Counted from the first letter of the stretch, positions 17,489 to 29,051 are shown. The stretch: DNA of 64,000 nucleotides from Cycloclasticus sp. (GCA_002733135.1 NVUJ01000006.1:54717-118716), one strand, 5' to 3'. Notes: generated from the sequence alone by a model not told the origin. Made by a program: numbers and translations.

Positions 17489-19411
17489 ATGGCTAAAATT
17501 ATTGGTATAGATTTAGGTACAACGAACTCGTGTGTTGCCGTCTTGGATGGCGATAGCGCAAAAGTTCTTGAAAATAGCGAAGGCGCGAGAACGACGCCGT
17601 CTATTGTTGCCTTTACTGCGGAAGACGAAGTGCTCGTTGGGCAGTCAGCTAAACGTCAAGCCGTAACAAACCCTACTAACACGGTGTTTGCTACTAAGCG
17701 TTTAATCGGCCGTATGTTTAAAGATGACGTTGTACAAAAAGACGTCAGCATGGTGCCTTATAAAATTGTTGCTGCCGATAACGGTGATGCTTGGATTGAA
17801 GCACAAGGCAAAAAAATGGCGCCGCCAGAAATTGCTGCACGTATTTTAATGAAGTTGAAAAAGGATGCTGAAGCGTATTTAGGTGAAGAGGTTAACGAAG
17901 CGGTTATTACCGTACCGGCTTATTTTAATGATTCACAACGTCAAGCGACTAAAGATGCGGGCAAAATTGCTGGCCTAGAAGTTAAGCGTATTATCAATGA
18001 GCCAACAGCGGCTGCATTGGCTTATGGTATGGACAAGAAAACGGGTGATCGTACGATTGCTGTGTATGACTTGGGCGGCGGTACATTCGACGTATCCATT
18101 ATTGAAATTGCTGAAATTGATGGCGAGCACCAGTTTGAAGTGTTGTCTACAAACGGTGATACATTCTTAGGTGGCGAAGATTTTGATATGCGTATTATCG
18201 ATTTCTTATCAGATGAGTTTAAGAAAGAAAACTCAGTGGATTTACACAACGATCCGTTAGCATTACAGCGTTTAAAAGAAGCGGCTGAGAAAGCAAAAAT
18301 CGAGTTGTCTTCTAATCAACAAACAGATGTTAATTTGCCATATATCACAGCAGATGCAACGGGTCCTAAACACTTAAACGTTAAATTAACACGCGCTAAA
18401 TTGGAATCTTTGGTTGAAGATCTTGTGCAACGTACTGTTACGCCATGCGAAACGGCACTAAAAGACGCTGGCTTATCCACATCAGAAATTGATGATGTTA
18501 TTTTGGTGGGTGGTCAAACACGTATGCCACTAGTTCAAGAAGTGGTTGCTAAATTATTTGGAAAAGAACCTCGTAAAGACGTTAACCCAGATGAAGCGGT
18601 TGCTGTAGGTGCAGCCATTCAAGCGGGCGTGCTAGCGGGTGACGTGACGGACGTATTGTTATTAGATGTAACACCATTATCATTGGGCATCGAAACAATG
18701 GGCGGCGTAATGACTAAGCTCATAGAAAAGAATACAACGATTCCTTCAAAAGCAGGGCAAACATTCTCAACGGCTGATGATAACCAAACAGCTGTAACTG
18801 TCCATGTGCTACAAGGTGAACGCGAAATGGCATCGGGTAATAAGTCCTTAGGCCGTTTTGACTTGCAAGATATCCCACTAGCACCACGTGGTACACCGCA
18901 AATTGAAGTGTCTTTCGATATTGATGCGAACGGCATCTTGCATGTATCAGCTAAAGATAAAGCAACGGGCAAAGAACAATCTATTGTGATTAAAGCATCC
19001 AGTGGTTTGTCTGATGAAGAAGTTGAAAAAATGATTAGCGATGCTGAAGCACATGCCGAAGAAGATAAAAAATTACACGAGCTTGTGACAGCGAGAAACC
19101 AAGCTGACGGTATGATTCATGCGACTGAAAAGTCTATTGAAGAAATGGGCGATAAAGTTGAAGAAGCTGAAAAAGCAGATATTGAAACGGCGATTGAAGC
19201 ACTAAAAGAAGCAATTAAAGGTGATGATAAAGCGGTTATTGAAGAAAAAACGGAAGCGCTTACGACTTTATCTGGCAAATTAGCTGAGAAAATGTATGCG
19301 GATGCTGGCGCGTCTGAAGATCCGGCGGATGCAACTGCGGAAGGTGATTCAGCAGCAGATGATGCGGTTGATGCAGAGTTTGAAGAAGTTAAAGAAGACG
19401 ATAAAAAATAA
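17489..19411 (+). CDS. dnaK: Chaperone DnaK (Hsp70)
   Basis: 640 residues. ATPase domain with [13 protein letters not shown] and [12 protein letters not shown]; interdomain linker [19 protein letters not shown] (about 392-410); substrate domain; acidic tail ending EEVKEDDKK. It folds and refolds proteins with DnaJ and GrpE. It has its own sigma-32 promoter as well as read-through from hrcA-grpE. dnaJ follows after a 215-base gap full of small hairpins. Confidence 0.99.
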   Translation: MAKIIGIDLGTTNSCVAVLDGDSAKVLENSEGARTTPSIVAFTAEDEVLVGQSAKRQAVTNPTNTVFATKRLIGRMFKDDVVQKDVSMVPYKIVAADNGDAWIEAQGKKMAPPEIAARILMKLKKDAEAYLGEEVNEAVITVPAYFNDSQRQATKDAGKIAGLEVKRIINEPTAAALAYGMDKKTGDRTIAVYDLGGGTFDVSIIEIAEIDGEHQFEVLSTNGDTFLGGEDFDMRIIDFLSDEFKKENSVDLHNDPLALQRLKEAAEKAKIELSSNQQTDVNLPYITADATGPKHLNVKLTRAKLESLVEDLVQRTVTPCETALKDAGLSTSEIDDVILVGGQTRMPLVQEVVAKLFGKEPRKDVNPDEAVAVGAAIQAGVLAGDVTDVLLLDVTPLSLGIETMGGVMTKLIEKNTTIPSKAGQTFSTADDNQTAVTVHVLQGEREMASGNKSLGRFDLQDIPLAPRGTPQIEVSFDIDANGILHVSAKDKATGKEQSIVIKASSGLSDEEVEKMISDAEAHAEEDKKLHELVTARNQADGMIHATEKSIEEMGDKVEEAEKADIETAIEALKEAIKGDDKAVIEEKTEALTTLSGKLAEKMYADAGASEDPADATAEGDSAADDAVDAEFEEVKEDDKK

Positions 19412-19418
19412 TTTTTCG

Positions 19419-19434
19419 TCAGCTTTAAAGCTGA
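19419..19434. repeat. Palindrome just after dnaK
   Basis: TCAGCTTTAAAGCTGA, a perfect 16-base palindrome eight bases beyond the dnaK stop. No T-run follows, so it is not a standard terminator. Confidence 0.5.
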
Positions 19435-19467
19435 GTGAAGTTGGGGTTGTTTTTTATTCCACTTCAA

Positions 19468-19616
19468 CGAAACTTATGCCCTTTGGGTATAGTTAACAAT
19501 AACGGCCCTTATGGGCGATGACTAAGCCGCCGATTTACTCGGTGGCTTTGGCGTATATAAAGCTAAGTCAAACGGTTGTATCGTTTGTTCGAAACATATG
19601 CCCTTTGGGTGTAAAG
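19468..19616. repeat. Direct repeat pair with small hairpins between dnaK and dnaJ
   Basis: CGAAACTTATGCCCTTTGGGT (19468-19488) recurs as CGAAACATATGCCCTTTGGGT (19590-19610), 20 of 21 bases alike (shown as 20-base blocks plus T). Between them lie GGCCCTTATGGGC (19504-19516) and a 10-bp hairpin AAGCCGCCGA / TCGGTGGCTT (19524-19548). Each repeat contains CCC-TTT-GGG. The second copy ends just before the dnaJ ribosome-binding region. Function unknown; messenger processing or differential dnaK/dnaJ expression is possible. Confidence 0.55.
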
Positions 19617-19626
19617 ATAAGTAAAC

Positions 19627-20751
19627 ATGGCAAAAGAAGATTTTTATAAAGTTCTAGAGGTCACACGTAACGCAAGTGAACGAGAAATAAAAAAAGCGTA
19701 TAGGCGTTTAGCGATGAAATATCATCCAGATAGGAATTCTGACAACCCTGACGCTGAAGAAAAGTTTAAGGTCATTCAAGAAGCGTACGCCGTCCTAAGT
19801 GATGAGCAAAAACGCGCCGCTTATGATCAATTTGGCCATGCCGGTGTTGGTCAATCGATGGGTGGTGGAGGCTTTAACCAGGGCGACTCTTTTAGTAATG
19901 TGTTCGGTGATGTGTTCGGTGATATTTTTGGTGGCGGCGGTGGTCGACGTAGCCAAGTAACACGGGGTGCTGATTTACGCTATAACTTGGAGATGTCTTT
20001 GGAAGATGCAGTTTCAGGTCTTGAAACTAAAATTAAAATTCCAACATCGGTTAGTTGCGTTACCTGTAAAGGCACGGGTTCAAAAAGTGCCGGTTCAACT
20101 ACATGTTCTTCATGTGGTGGACATGGGCAAGTACGTATGCAGCAGGGTATGTTCTCGGTTCAACAAACCTGCCCAACGTGTCGTGGTTCTGGCTCTGTAA
20201 TAAAAGACCCGTGTGGCAAGTGTCGTGGTACAGGTAAAACGAAAGATCAAAAAACGTTATCCGTTAAAATTCCCGCAGGCGTTGATACCGGCGATAGAAT
20301 TCGTTTAGGCGGTGAAGGTGAGGCGGGTGAACATGGTGGCCCTTCAGGCGACTTGTATGTCCAAGTAAATGTTCGTGAACACAGTATTTTTTCAAGAGAT
20401 GGCGCAAACTTATATTGTGATATGCCGATTAGTTTTGCTGTGGCCGCAATGGGTGGTGAGCTAGAAGTTCCAACCTTGAAAGGTAAAGTAAAACTTAAAA
20501 TTCCTTCGGAAACTCAAACGGGTAAATTATTTAGATTACGAGGCAAGGGTGTTAAACCTGTTAGGGGTGGAGCAATAGGTGATTTAATGTGCAGAGTTAA
20601 TGTGGAAACGCCTGTAAATTTAACCGCAGAACAAAATAAAATGATACAACAACTAGAAACGTCATTTAAAACAGGTGGCACTCGTCATAATCCGCAAGAA
20701 AACACGTGGTTAGATGGCGTTAAATTTTTTTTTGATAAGATGAAATCTTAA
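19627..20751 (+). CDS. dnaJ: Chaperone DnaJ (Hsp40)
   Basis: 374 residues, type I DnaJ. J domain (1-70) with [16 protein letters not shown] carrying the HPD motif that triggers DnaK ATPase; Gly/Phe region (75-112); zinc domain with four CxxCxGxG repeats ([32 protein letters not shown]); C-terminal substrate-binding domains. It delivers clients to DnaK. dapB follows after 12 bases. Confidence 0.99.
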   Translation: MAKEDFYKVLEVTRNASEREIKKAYRRLAMKYHPDRNSDNPDAEEKFKVIQEAYAVLSDEQKRAAYDQFGHAGVGQSMGGGGFNQGDSFSNVFGDVFGDIFGGGGGRRSQVTRGADLRYNLEMSLEDAVSGLETKIKIPTSVSCVTCKGTGSKSAGSTTCSSCGGHGQVRMQQGMFSVQQTCPTCRGSGSVIKDPCGKCRGTGKTKDQKTLSVKIPAGVDTGDRIRLGGEGEAGEHGGPSGDLYVQVNVREHSIFSRDGANLYCDMPISFAVAAMGGELEVPTLKGKVKLKIPSETQTGKLFRLRGKGVKPVRGGAIGDLMCRVNVETPVNLTAEQNKMIQQLETSFKTGGTRHNPQENTWLDGVKFFFDKMKS

Positions 20752-20763
20752 TAAAGGGCAATC

Positions 20764-21570
20764 ATGGCTGACATCGCAATATCAGGTGCAAGTGGACGTA
20801 TGGGTCTTAACTTAATAAAGGCTTGTATGCAAAATAAATCAGCACTGCTTGTTGCAGCAATTGAACGAGAGGGTTCGCCTGCTGTTGGAAAAGATGCTGG
20901 TACCATAGCAAGCATTGAGTCGCAAGAGGTAACAGTTGTTGAGAGCCTAGAGAGTCAAGCTGCTAAGTTTGATGTATTGGTCGACTTTACACAACCTGAT
21001 GCATGTCTTGAAAAGTTGGTTTTTTGTGAAGCGAATCAAAAAGCAATGGTTATAGGGACAACGGGTTTTACCGAAGAGCAAAAAGCTCGAATAACGTCTG
21101 CCGCTCAATCCATTTCGATTGTCTTTTCCCCTAATATGGGCATTGGTGTAAATGTTACGTTAAAGTTGCTAGAAATGGCTGCTAAAGCTATTGGTAACTC
21201 GGTGGATATTGAAATAATCGAAGCGCATCACAAGCATAAAGTAGATGCACCCTCAGGCACTGCGCTTAAAATGGGCGAAGTCGTTGCTGAAGCTATGGGT
21301 AAGAATTTGGACGATTGTGCCGTGTATGCGCGTGAAGGTATTACGGGAGAGCGTGAAGAGGGCGTTATTGGTTTTTCTACGATACGAGCGGGTGATATAG
21401 TGGGTGAGCATACGGTAATGTTTGCTGACGAAGGCGAACGTATTGAAATTAGCCATAAAGCAACGAGCAGAATGACATTTGCCACAGGTGCTATAAGAGC
21501 AGCCTGTTGGGTGTCACAGCAACAACCGGGTTTATATGATATGCAGGATGTGCTGAATTTAAGGGGTTAA
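20764..21570 (+). CDS. dapB: 4-hydroxy-tetrahydrodipicolinate reductase
   Basis: 268 residues. N-terminal Rossmann motif GASGRMG, then the catalytic [20 protein letters not shown] (about residue 156). It reduces the dipicolinate precursor in the lysine/meso-diaminopimelate pathway. It follows dnaJ closely. The usual gammaproteobacterial neighbour carA lies beyond an intervening oxidoreductase gene. Confidence 0.98.
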   Translation: MADIAISGASGRMGLNLIKACMQNKSALLVAAIEREGSPAVGKDAGTIASIESQEVTVVESLESQAAKFDVLVDFTQPDACLEKLVFCEANQKAMVIGTTGFTEEQKARITSAAQSISIVFSPNMGIGVNVTLKLLEMAAKAIGNSVDIEIIEAHHKHKVDAPSGTALKMGEVVAEAMGKNLDDCAVYAREGITGEREEGVIGFSTIRAGDIVGEHTVMFADEGERIEISHKATSRMTFATGAIRAACWVSQQQPGLYDMQDVLNLRG

Positions 21571-21674
21571 ATGTTTTTTTCTAAGTAATGATTATCTGTT
21601 AATATCAGTCTAAAGATTGCTGTGTAGCAAGGATTTAAAATAAAAATTAATATAGAAACTGGGGAGAAATAACG

Positions 21675-23060
21675 ATGGGTATTTTTTGTAAAATAGCAGC
21701 AATGTTTGGGTTTGGATCGTGTGATAAAGAGGAGACTTCAACTACAAATGACCAATCGACAAAGAGTGCTGCTCAGGCACCAGCATCAAAAGCAGTTGAA
21801 ACGGCGGCATCCGGATCCAAAAAATACGTACTTATAGGCGCAGGACCCGCATCGGTTCGGGCAGCTGAAACACTTCGTAAAGCTGATTCTTCATGCGCTA
21901 TCACGATGATTGGCTTGGAAGTAGAATCACCATATTCTCGTATGGCACTGCCTTATTATCTAAGTGGAATGATCGAAGAACAAGGTACTCACCTTAGAAA
22001 ATCAGACGTTCACTTTAAAGATTTAAATATTGACCATGTTCATGCCAAAGTTGAAAAAATTGACGCAGAGAAAAATCAAGTAGTACTCGATAATGGCGAT
22101 GTTTACGATTATGACAAACTAATGATTGCTACCGGTTCGCGACCAGCAAATTGCCCTTTCCCAGGCGCTGATAACACCGGTGTCGTTAATTGTTGGACAA
22201 TAGCCGATGGTAGAGAGATTCTTGACACCATTAAACCTGGGTCGAAGGTTGCTTTACTAGGCGCTGGCTTTATTGCATGCATTATTGTTGAAGCTATGCT
22301 CAAAAGAAAGGTTGATCTTACCGTTATGTTGGGACGTACAGGTCAGATGGTGAGCCGAATGATGGATGAGACAGCAGGCGGAATGATTAAGTCTTGGTGT
22401 GAAGCCAAAGGTGTCACAACGATATTGCCATCAAGCATTAAATCTATCGAGCCAGGCCCCGCTTTGAAACGTGATGATGATAGCCTGACGGAGTTCGATC
22501 TTATTATCGTTGCAACGGGTGTTTATGCAAACATTGAATTTCTAGAAGGTAGTGGTATTGAAACAGATGACGGCATTATCGTCGATTCTGCATTGCGTAC
22601 TAACGTGGATAATATTTATGCGGCTGGTGATGTTGCTCAAGGCGTGGACTTTTCAACGGGTGGCCAATCAGTGCACGCTATTCAACCAACAGCGGTTGAC
22701 CATGGTCGTATTGCTGCGGTTAACATGATGGGTGGTTCTGCAAATTACAAAGGCAGTTTGGGCATGAACGTGTTAGATACAGCGGGATTGGTGTCAACAT
22801 CTTTCGGAAGCTGGGGTGGAGTAGAAGGTGGTGAAACGGCCACTTTATTAGATGAAGAAAACTACAAATATGTTCGTTTAAACTTTAAAGATGACTTGTT
22901 AGTGGGTGCTATTACAGTTGGCCGTACTGATTACATTGGTGTCATGAGAGGCTTGATTCAATCGGAAGTACCTTTAGGTGAGTGGAAAGAAAAACTGACT
23001 GAAGACCCTACTTTATTAATGAATGCCTATTTGGCTCAATCGTTGGATATAGCGCGATAG
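21675..23060 (+). CDS. FAD/NAD(P)-dependent oxidoreductase with an N-terminal extension
   Basis: 461 residues. Residues 1-50 are a short hydrophobic/Cys-containing start (MGIFCKIAAMFGFGSC) and an Ala/Ser/Thr-rich linker. Then a two-dinucleotide-domain reductase: FAD motif VLIGAGPASVRAAE, ATGSRPA, NAD motif VALLGAGFIACIIVEAM, and YAAGDVAQG. The position of the redox-active Cys of CoA-disulfide reductases reads PYSRMALPYY, so no disulfide chemistry is expected; a rubredoxin- or NirB-type electron transfer role fits better. It has its own 104-base upstream gap and interrupts the common dapB-carA order. The electron acceptor is unknown. Confidence 0.8.
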   Translation: MGIFCKIAAMFGFGSCDKEETSTTNDQSTKSAAQAPASKAVETAASGSKKYVLIGAGPASVRAAETLRKADSSCAITMIGLEVESPYSRMALPYYLSGMIEEQGTHLRKSDVHFKDLNIDHVHAKVEKIDAEKNQVVLDNGDVYDYDKLMIATGSRPANCPFPGADNTGVVNCWTIADGREILDTIKPGSKVALLGAGFIACIIVEAMLKRKVDLTVMLGRTGQMVSRMMDETAGGMIKSWCEAKGVTTILPSSIKSIEPGPALKRDDDSLTEFDLIIVATGVYANIEFLEGSGIETDDGIIVDSALRTNVDNIYAAGDVAQGVDFSTGGQSVHAIQPTAVDHGRIAAVNMMGGSANYKGSLGMNVLDTAGLVSTSFGSWGGVEGGETATLLDEENYKYVRLNFKDDLLVGAITVGRTDYIGVMRGLIQSEVPLGEWKEKLTEDPTLLMNAYLAQSLDIAR

Positions 23061-23199
23061 AAATCATACAATTTGGTTCGAGTTGAGATGGACAAAGGGG
23101 TATAAAATCCAGTAAAATTCGCGCTCATACATATTAACAATCGAAGCGGGTAGTGCCAGTTAGGCTCTTCCCGTTTTGCATATCTAAAGGTGGTGTAAT

Positions 23200-24336
23200 T
23201 TGTCTGACATAGCGATACTGGTTCTTGAAGACGGTAGTGTTTTTCACGGGCAGTCAATTGGTGCTCAAGGCCTTACAACAGGTGAGGTTGTGTTCAATAC
23301 CTCCATGACGGGATACCAAGAAATTCTGACCGATCCTTCATATTCACATCAAATTGTTACTTTAACGTATCCGCATATTGGTAACACGGGTGTTAATGCA
23401 GAAGATGAAGAATCTATAGCTGTTCATGCGCGCGGCCTAGTGATTCGGGATTTGCCTTTAACACACAGCAACTGGCGTTCTGAAGAATCGCTAGCTGATT
23501 ATTTGGTCCGTCATAATATTGTTGCTATCGCTGATATTGACACTCGCAAGTTAACGAGAGTGTTACGCGAAAAAGGCGCTCAACGTGGTTGCATTATCGC
23601 TGGACCAGATGTTGATGAGGCGCTTGCGTTAGAATCAGCAAAAGGGGCGGTTTCACTTAAAGGCTTAGATTTAGCTCAAATGGTGACCTCTGAAACAGCC
23701 TATGACTGGACTGATTCAGTTTGGCAATTAGAGCCTGAAACAAAGCCTAGCCAAGAAAAAGCGAGTTATAAAGTTGTTGCTTATGATTTTGGTGTAAAAC
23801 GTAATATTCTAAGGTTATTAGTAGCGTCTGGTTGTGAGGTTCATGTGGTTCCTGCAAAAACCCCAGCCGCAGACGTATTGGCTATGTCTCCAGATGGTGT
23901 ATTTTTATCAAATGGTCCAGGCGACCCCGAGCCCTGTGATTATGCCATTGATGCCATTAAAACAATTTTAGAACAAAAGGTGCCAGTATTTGGTATTTGT
24001 CTTGGCCATCAGTTGCTAGCGTTGGCTAGTGGAGCGTCAACGGTCAAAATGAAATTTGGACATCACGGCGCCAATCACCCTGTGCAAGATTTAGACTCAC
24101 AACGTGTGATGATTACCAGTCAGAACCACGGTTTTGCAGTTGATGGCGACTCATTGCCAAGCCATTTGAAAGCAACACACGTGTCATTGTTCGACAAAAG
24201 TCTGCAAGGTATTGAACGTACAGATTGTCCGGCGTTTGGTTTTCAAGGCCACCCTGAAGCCAGCCCTGGCCCACAAGATATCGTCTATTTGTTCGAAAAA
24301 TTCACTGCAATGATGCAATCGCACAAAAACTCATAA
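23200..24336 (+). CDS. carA: Carbamoyl-phosphate synthase small (glutaminase) subunit
   Basis: 378 residues. The start is TTG 23200, supported by AAAGGTGG six bases upstream and by the N-terminal alignment ([16 protein letters not shown]); E. coli carA is also reported to start at UUG. N-terminal small-subunit domain, then class I glutamine amidotransferase with the nucleophile in FGICLGHQ (about residue 268) and [11 protein letters not shown]. It feeds ammonia to CarB for carbamoyl phosphate (arginine and pyrimidines). A 139-base leader contains an imperfect stem (GCGGG...CCCG, about 23145-23176) ending in TTTT. Confidence 0.96.
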   Translation: MSDIAILVLEDGSVFHGQSIGAQGLTTGEVVFNTSMTGYQEILTDPSYSHQIVTLTYPHIGNTGVNAEDEESIAVHARGLVIRDLPLTHSNWRSEESLADYLVRHNIVAIADIDTRKLTRVLREKGAQRGCIIAGPDVDEALALESAKGAVSLKGLDLAQMVTSETAYDWTDSVWQLEPETKPSQEKASYKVVAYDFGVKRNILRLLVASGCEVHVVPAKTPAADVLAMSPDGVFLSNGPGDPEPCDYAIDAIKTILEQKVPVFGICLGHQLLALASGASTVKMKFGHHGANHPVQDLDSQRVMITSQNHGFAVDGDSLPSHLKATHVSLFDKSLQGIERTDCPAFGFQGHPEASPGPQDIVYLFEKFTAMMQSHKNS

Positions 24337-24345
24337 AAGAGAATT

Positions 24346-27300
24346 ATGCCAAAAAGAACCGACATAAAATCCGTTTTACTCCTAGGCGCTGGCCCAATCG
24401 TTATTGGTCAAGCGTGTGAGTTTGATTATTCAGGAACGCAAGCGTGTAAAGCGCTTAGGGAAGAGGGCTACAGAGTTATCTTGGTTAACTCAAACCCTGC
24501 TACGATCATGACGGATCCTGAAACAGCAGACGCTATTTATATCGAGCCGATTGATTGGCAAACGGTCGAAAAAATTATTGAAAAAGAAAAACCAGATGTA
24601 TTGCTACCAACAATGGGTGGTCAAACAGCGTTGAACTGTGCGTTGGATCTTGACCGCCACGGGGTGTTGGCTAAACATAACGTTGAAATGATTGGCGCGT
24701 CTAAAGAGGCGATTGATAAAGCCGAAGACCGTGATTTGTTTAAAAAAGCGATGACAAAAATTGGTTTATCTACACCGCGTTCTTTTGTGGCACACAATAT
24801 GGATGAGGCGTACGAAGCTCTAGACTCTATCGGCTTTCCAACTATTATTCGTCCTTCATTTACCATGGGAGGTAGTGGCGGTGGTATCTCTTACAATCGC
24901 GAAGAATTTATCGAAATCTGTGAACGTGGTTTGGATCTTTCTCCAACCAATGAATTACTGATTGAAGAGTCCGTACTGGGCTGGAAAGAATACGAAATGG
25001 AAGTGGTTCGTGACCATAAAGACAACTGTATTATCATCTGTTCGATTGAAAACTTTGATCCCATGGGTATACACACAGGGGACTCAATTACCGTAGCGCC
25101 TGCGCAAACATTGACGGATAAAGAATATCAAATTATGCGAAATGCATCGATTGATGTATTACGTGAAATTGGTGTGGACACAGGCGGGTCAAACGTCCAA
25201 TTTGCCATCAACCCTGAAAATGGCGCGATGATTGTTATTGAAATGAATCCGCGTGTTTCGCGTTCATCTGCGTTGGCTTCAAAAGCGACTGGTTTCCCGA
25301 TTGCGAAAGTAGCGGCAAAACTAGCGATTGGTTATACGCTTGATGAGTTGAGCAATGAAATCACCGGTGGCGCAACCCCAGCATCATTCGAACCATCCAT
25401 CGATTATGTAGTGACCAAGGTGCCACGTTTTACGTTTGAAAAATTCCCAATGGCGGATGATCGTCTAACCACACAGATGAAATCTGTGGGTGAAGTGATG
25501 GCGGTAGGTAGAACATTCCAAGAGTCATTACAAAAAGCATTGCGTGGGCTTGAAACCGGTAAATGCGGTTTAGATCCTATCGTGGATTTGGATGAAGAAG
25601 GTATTGAAGCTGTTTTACGTCGTGAAATCCAACAGCCAGGTGCAGATCGTATTTGGTATTTAGCCGATGCCTTTAGAAAAGGTTTTGGCCTTGAAAGCAT
25701 TTTTGAGCAAACAAAAATTGATCGTTGGTTCTTAGTTCAAATAGAAGATATATTGAATGAAGAAACGGCGTTGTCAGGTGTTTCGTTAAATTCATTAGAT
25801 GAAAAAACGATGTTCCGCCTAAAACGTAAAGGCTTTGCAGACGCTCGCCTTGCTGCGCTGCTAAATGTTGATGAAAGTGCGGTTAGAGCGGCTCGTCATG
25901 CATTGAACATTAGACCGGTTTACAAGCGCATCGATTCTTGCGCGGGTGAGTTCTCATCGCCTACTGCTTACATGTATTCAACCTATGAAGAAGAATGCGA
26001 ATCACGGCCAAGCAACCGTGAAAAAATCATGGTGTTGGGTGGTGGTCCGAATAGGATTGGTCAAGGTATAGAATTTGACTACTGTTGTGTTCATGCGGCT
26101 TTAGCGATGCGTGAAGACGGTTACGAAACTATTATGATCAACTGTAATCCAGAAACTGTATCAACTGATTTTGATACCTCAGATCGCTTGTACTTTGAAT
26201 CGTTGACCTTGGAAGACGTATTGGAAGTTGTGAATATTGAGAAACCGAAAGGCGTTATTGTTCAATACGGCGGCCAAACACCGCTTAAATTAGCTGAAGA
26301 TTTGGAAGCAGCGGGTGTGCCTATTATTGGTACATCACCCGAGGCGATTGATTTGGCTGAAGACCGTGAACGTTTCCAACAATTAGTTGAGAAGCTCGGT
26401 TTGCTTCAACCACCAAACAGAACAGCGCGTGAGCCAGAGCAAGCCGTTTTATTGGCTGAAGAAATTGGTTACCCATTGGTTGTTAGGCCATCTTATGTAT
26501 TGGGTGGTCGTGCGATGGAAATTGTTTATAACGAATCTGAATTACGTACCTATATGCGTGAAGCGGTTAGTGTGTCGAATGACTCTCCCGTGTTATTAGA
26601 CCGTTTCTTAGACGATGCGGTAGAAGTGGATGTCGATGCTATTTTTGATGGTGAAGAGTTATTGATTGGCGCGATTATGGAACATATTGAGCAAGCTGGT
26701 GTTCATTCAGGTGATTCCGCGTGTTCATTACCGCCATTTGATTTAAGCCAAGACGTACAAGATAGAATGCGCGTGCAAGCTAAAGATTTGGCCAAAGAAC
26801 TAGGCGTTGTTGGTTTAATGAATATCCAGTTCGCGATTAAAGGCGATGATATTTATATTCTAGAAGTTAACCCACGTGCTTCACGTTCTGTACCGTTCGT
26901 GTCTAAAGTTACGGGCTACCCATTAGCTAAAATTGCCGCACGTTGCATGGCCGGGCAATCACTTAAAGAGCAAGGTACAACGGAAGAAATTATTCCTGAG
27001 TACTTCTCGGTGAAAGAATCAGTATTTCCTTTCGTTAAATTTCCTAATGTCGACCCTTTATTAGGTCCTGAAATGAAGTCAACAGGTGAAGTGATGGGCG
27101 TTGGCGATACTTTCGGTGAAGCGTTTGGTAAGGCTCAACGTGCAGCAGGCATTGATTTGTCTGATGAAAATAATGTTATTTTCAGTGTGCGAGAAGCAGA
27201 CAAAGTAAAAATGCTCGACTTAGCGCGAACACTGGTATCACGAGGAAAACACATATTTGCAACACGTGGAACGGCTGATGCATTAACAGCGGCGGGTATT

Positions 27301-27561
27301 GATTGTGAGGTGGTTAATAAAGTGGGTGAAGGCCGTCCGCATATTGTTGATGTGATTAAAAATGAAAGCATTCAGCTGGTGGTTAACACAACAGAAGGCA
27401 AGCAAGCGATTACCGACTCATTTTCTATCCGCCGTGAATCATTGCAAAATAAAGCCACCTATTGCACCACAATGGCTGGTGCAAAAGCGACTATCGATGC
27501 GCTAGCAGATATCTCTGTTAAAGAAGTTCGAGAGTTGCACGACTTACAAGCCAGAAATTAG
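24346..27561 (+). CDS. carB: Carbamoyl-phosphate synthase large subunit
   Basis: 1071 residues. Two homologous ATP-grasp halves (about 1-400 and 550-935), each with a [16 protein letters not shown] phosphate loop, an oligomerisation domain between them, and a C-terminal MGS-like allosteric domain (about 936-1071) that binds UMP/IMP or ornithine. It uses two ATP, bicarbonate and ammonia tunnelled from CarA. It lies nine bases after carA, with greA 23 bases downstream. Confidence 0.99.
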   Translation: MPKRTDIKSVLLLGAGPIVIGQACEFDYSGTQACKALREEGYRVILVNSNPATIMTDPETADAIYIEPIDWQTVEKIIEKEKPDVLLPTMGGQTALNCALDLDRHGVLAKHNVEMIGASKEAIDKAEDRDLFKKAMTKIGLSTPRSFVAHNMDEAYEALDSIGFPTIIRPSFTMGGSGGGISYNREEFIEICERGLDLSPTNELLIEESVLGWKEYEMEVVRDHKDNCIIICSIENFDPMGIHTGDSITVAPAQTLTDKEYQIMRNASIDVLREIGVDTGGSNVQFAINPENGAMIVIEMNPRVSRSSALASKATGFPIAKVAAKLAIGYTLDELSNEITGGATPASFEPSIDYVVTKVPRFTFEKFPMADDRLTTQMKSVGEVMAVGRTFQESLQKALRGLETGKCGLDPIVDLDEEGIEAVLRREIQQPGADRIWYLADAFRKGFGLESIFEQTKIDRWFLVQIEDILNEETALSGVSLNSLDEKTMFRLKRKGFADARLAALLNVDESAVRAARHALNIRPVYKRIDSCAGEFSSPTAYMYSTYEEECESRPSNREKIMVLGGGPNRIGQGIEFDYCCVHAALAMREDGYETIMINCNPETVSTDFDTSDRLYFESLTLEDVLEVVNIEKPKGVIVQYGGQTPLKLAEDLEAAGVPIIGTSPEAIDLAEDRERFQQLVEKLGLLQPPNRTAREPEQAVLLAEEIGYPLVVRPSYVLGGRAMEIVYNESELRTYMREAVSVSNDSPVLLDRFLDDAVEVDVDAIFDGEELLIGAIMEHIEQAGVHSGDSACSLPPFDLSQDVQDRMRVQAKDLAKELGVVGLMNIQFAIKGDDIYILEVNPRASRSVPFVSKVTGYPLAKIAARCMAGQSLKEQGTTEEIIPEYFSVKESVFPFVKFPNVDPLLGPEMKSTGEVMGVGDTFGEAFGKAQRAAGIDLSDENNVIFSVREADKVKMLDLARTLVSRGKHIFATRGTADALTAAGIDCEVVNKVGEGRPHIVDVIKNESIQLVVNTTEGKQAITDSFSIRRESLQNKATYCTTMAGAKATIDALADISVKEVRELHDLQARN

Positions 27562-27584
27562 ATAGACAAGTTTTAGGATAAATC

Positions 27585-28061
27585 ATGAATAAAACACCCT
27601 TAACTGTAAAAGGTGCAAAAACATTAACTGATGAATTGGATGTGCTTAAAAATATAAAGCGTCCGCAAATTACCGAAGCGATTGCCGATGCTCGAGCTCA
27701 CGGAGATTTAAAAGAAAATGCTGAATACCATGCGGCACGTGAAGAACAAGGCATGGCTGAAGCACGTATTAGGGATATAGAAAGTAAATTAGGCAGTGCA
27801 CAAGTTATTGACGTGTCTACATTAAACGCGAACGGTAAAGTTGTTTTTGGTTGTACCGTTGAGCTAGAGAATATTGAGACAGAAGAGATTATTGTTTACA
27901 CCATCGTTGGTGAAGATGAGGCTGATATTAAAAATAACTTAATATCCTACGCATCACCTTTCGCGAAAGCATTAATAGGCAAAGAAGAAGGTGATGTGGC
28001 TGAAGTTAGAGCACCTTCAGGTGTTACAGAATACGAGGTATTAGAAGTGCGTTACGAGTAA
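27585..28061 (+). CDS. greA: Transcription elongation factor GreA
   Basis: 158 residues, the standard length. N-terminal coiled coil ([48 protein letters not shown], tip with the D/E pair that enters the polymerase secondary channel), then the FKBP-like C-terminal domain. It restarts backtracked RNA polymerase. Its last ten bases overlap the convergent yhbY. Confidence 0.98.
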   Translation: MNKTPLTVKGAKTLTDELDVLKNIKRPQITEAIADARAHGDLKENAEYHAAREEQGMAEARIRDIESKLGSAQVIDVSTLNANGKVVFGCTVELENIETEEIIVYTIVGEDEADIKNNLISYASPFAKALIGKEEGDVAEVRAPSGVTEYEVLEVRYE

Positions 28062-28339
28062 TTTTTCTTGTCGATATTTTCTCTATACAGTACGGCAACA
28101 AAGCCAATAGTTTGAACAACCTCAGCTTGAGTTTTTTCAGCAATTTCAGTAATAATGTTCTTTTTATCGTCGCGATTTGCAGCAACTATCTTTATTTTAA
28201 TCAGTTCGTGATGCTCTATCGATAATTCAATTTCATCAAGCACGGTAGCGGTTAGCCCAGACTGACCTAGTCGGACAACAGGTTTTAATGCATGGGCATG
28301 TATTTTTAAATTTTTCTTTTGTTGGTTTGAAAGAGACAT
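28052..28339 (-). CDS. yhbY: CRM-domain RNA-binding protein YhbY
   Basis: 95 residues, one CRM domain: [42 protein letters not shown]. coli YhbY associates with pre-50S ribosomal particles. It is divergent from rlmE and convergent with greA, the usual arrangement. Confidence 0.95.
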   Translation of the reverse strand: MSLSNQQKKNLKIHAHALKPVVRLGQSGLTATVLDEIELSIEHHELIKIKIVAANRDDKKNIITEIAEKTQAEVVQTIGFVAVLYRENIDKKNYS

Positions 28340-28414
28340 AGATACTATAAAAAAATTATTAGGCGGTTATGCCGCGCATTCTACGCTGTATTGCCTGACA
28401 CGGGTACGTATTAA

Positions 28415-29035
28415 ATGACAAAACATAAGAACAAACAAAAGTGGCTTGATGAGCATTTTAATGATGAGTACGTAAAAAAAGCCCAGCAGATGGGATTACG
28501 CTCCCGTGCGGTGTTTAAGTTAGAAGAAATAGACAAAAAGGACAAGTTGATACGCCCGAATCAAATAGTGGTTGATTTAGGTGCGGCGCCGGGTGGTTGG
28601 TCCGAATATGCCATAAAAAAAATGTCCGCTAAAGGTCAAGTCATCGCGTTGGATTTATTGGATATGGAACCCATAGTTGGTGTAGAGTTTATAAAAGGGG
28701 ATTTTAGTAGTGATGACGTTTATGACGAACTTCAAGCAGTTATAAATGGGCAAGCTGTTGATGTGGTTTTATCAGATATTGCACCAAATATGAGCGGTGC
28801 GAAAGCGATTGACCAACCAAAATCAATGTATTTAGCAGAGTTAGCATTTGACTTCGCAAAAAACTGCTTGTCAGCAAAAGGATGTTTTTTAATAAAGCTT
28901 TTTCAAGGAGACGGTTTTGACCAATTCGTACGTGAAGTAAAAAATACATTTGTTAGTGTGGCGATTAGAAAGCCCAAAGCATCAAGAGCTCGAAGTAGAG
29001 AAGTGTACCTCTTAGCGAAGGGCTTGAAATTGTAG
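28415..29035 (+). CDS. rlmE: 23S rRNA (uridine-2'-O) methyltransferase RlmE (FtsJ/RrmJ)
   Basis: 206 residues. AdoMet motif DLGAAPGGWSEYA (about residue 54) and the K-D-K catalytic set: the lysine near 38, the aspartate in VLSDIAPNMSG (about 120), and the lysine in CFLIKLFQG (about 161). It methylates U2552 of 23S rRNA. It precedes ftsH, and a sigma-32 promoter overlaps its last codons. Confidence 0.97.
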   Translation: MTKHKNKQKWLDEHFNDEYVKKAQQMGLRSRAVFKLEEIDKKDKLIRPNQIVVDLGAAPGGWSEYAIKKMSAKGQVIALDLLDMEPIVGVEFIKGDFSSDDVYDELQAVINGQAVDVVLSDIAPNMSGAKAIDQPKSMYLAELAFDFAKNCLSAKGCFLIKLFQGDGFDQFVREVKNTFVSVAIRKPKASRARSREVYLLAKGLKL

Positions 29036-29051
29036 TACTCTATCCCCATAT
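29023..29051 (+). promoter_or_regulatory. Sigma-32 heat-shock promoter of ftsH
   Basis: CTTGAAA (29023-29029), 14-base spacer, CCCCATAT (29044-29051), the same elements as before dnaK. It overlaps the end of rlmE, about 73 bases before the ftsH start. E. coli rlmE-ftsH is also heat-shock controlled. Confidence 0.85.

Noticed and set aside
18022..19467. Minus-strand frames opposite dnaK
   Set aside because: Low-complexity Ser/Ala-rich translations that mirror dnaK codon use.
24621..27371. Several minus-strand frames of 60-100 codons across carB
   Set aside because: Shadows of a well-conserved gene; no start signals or known domains.
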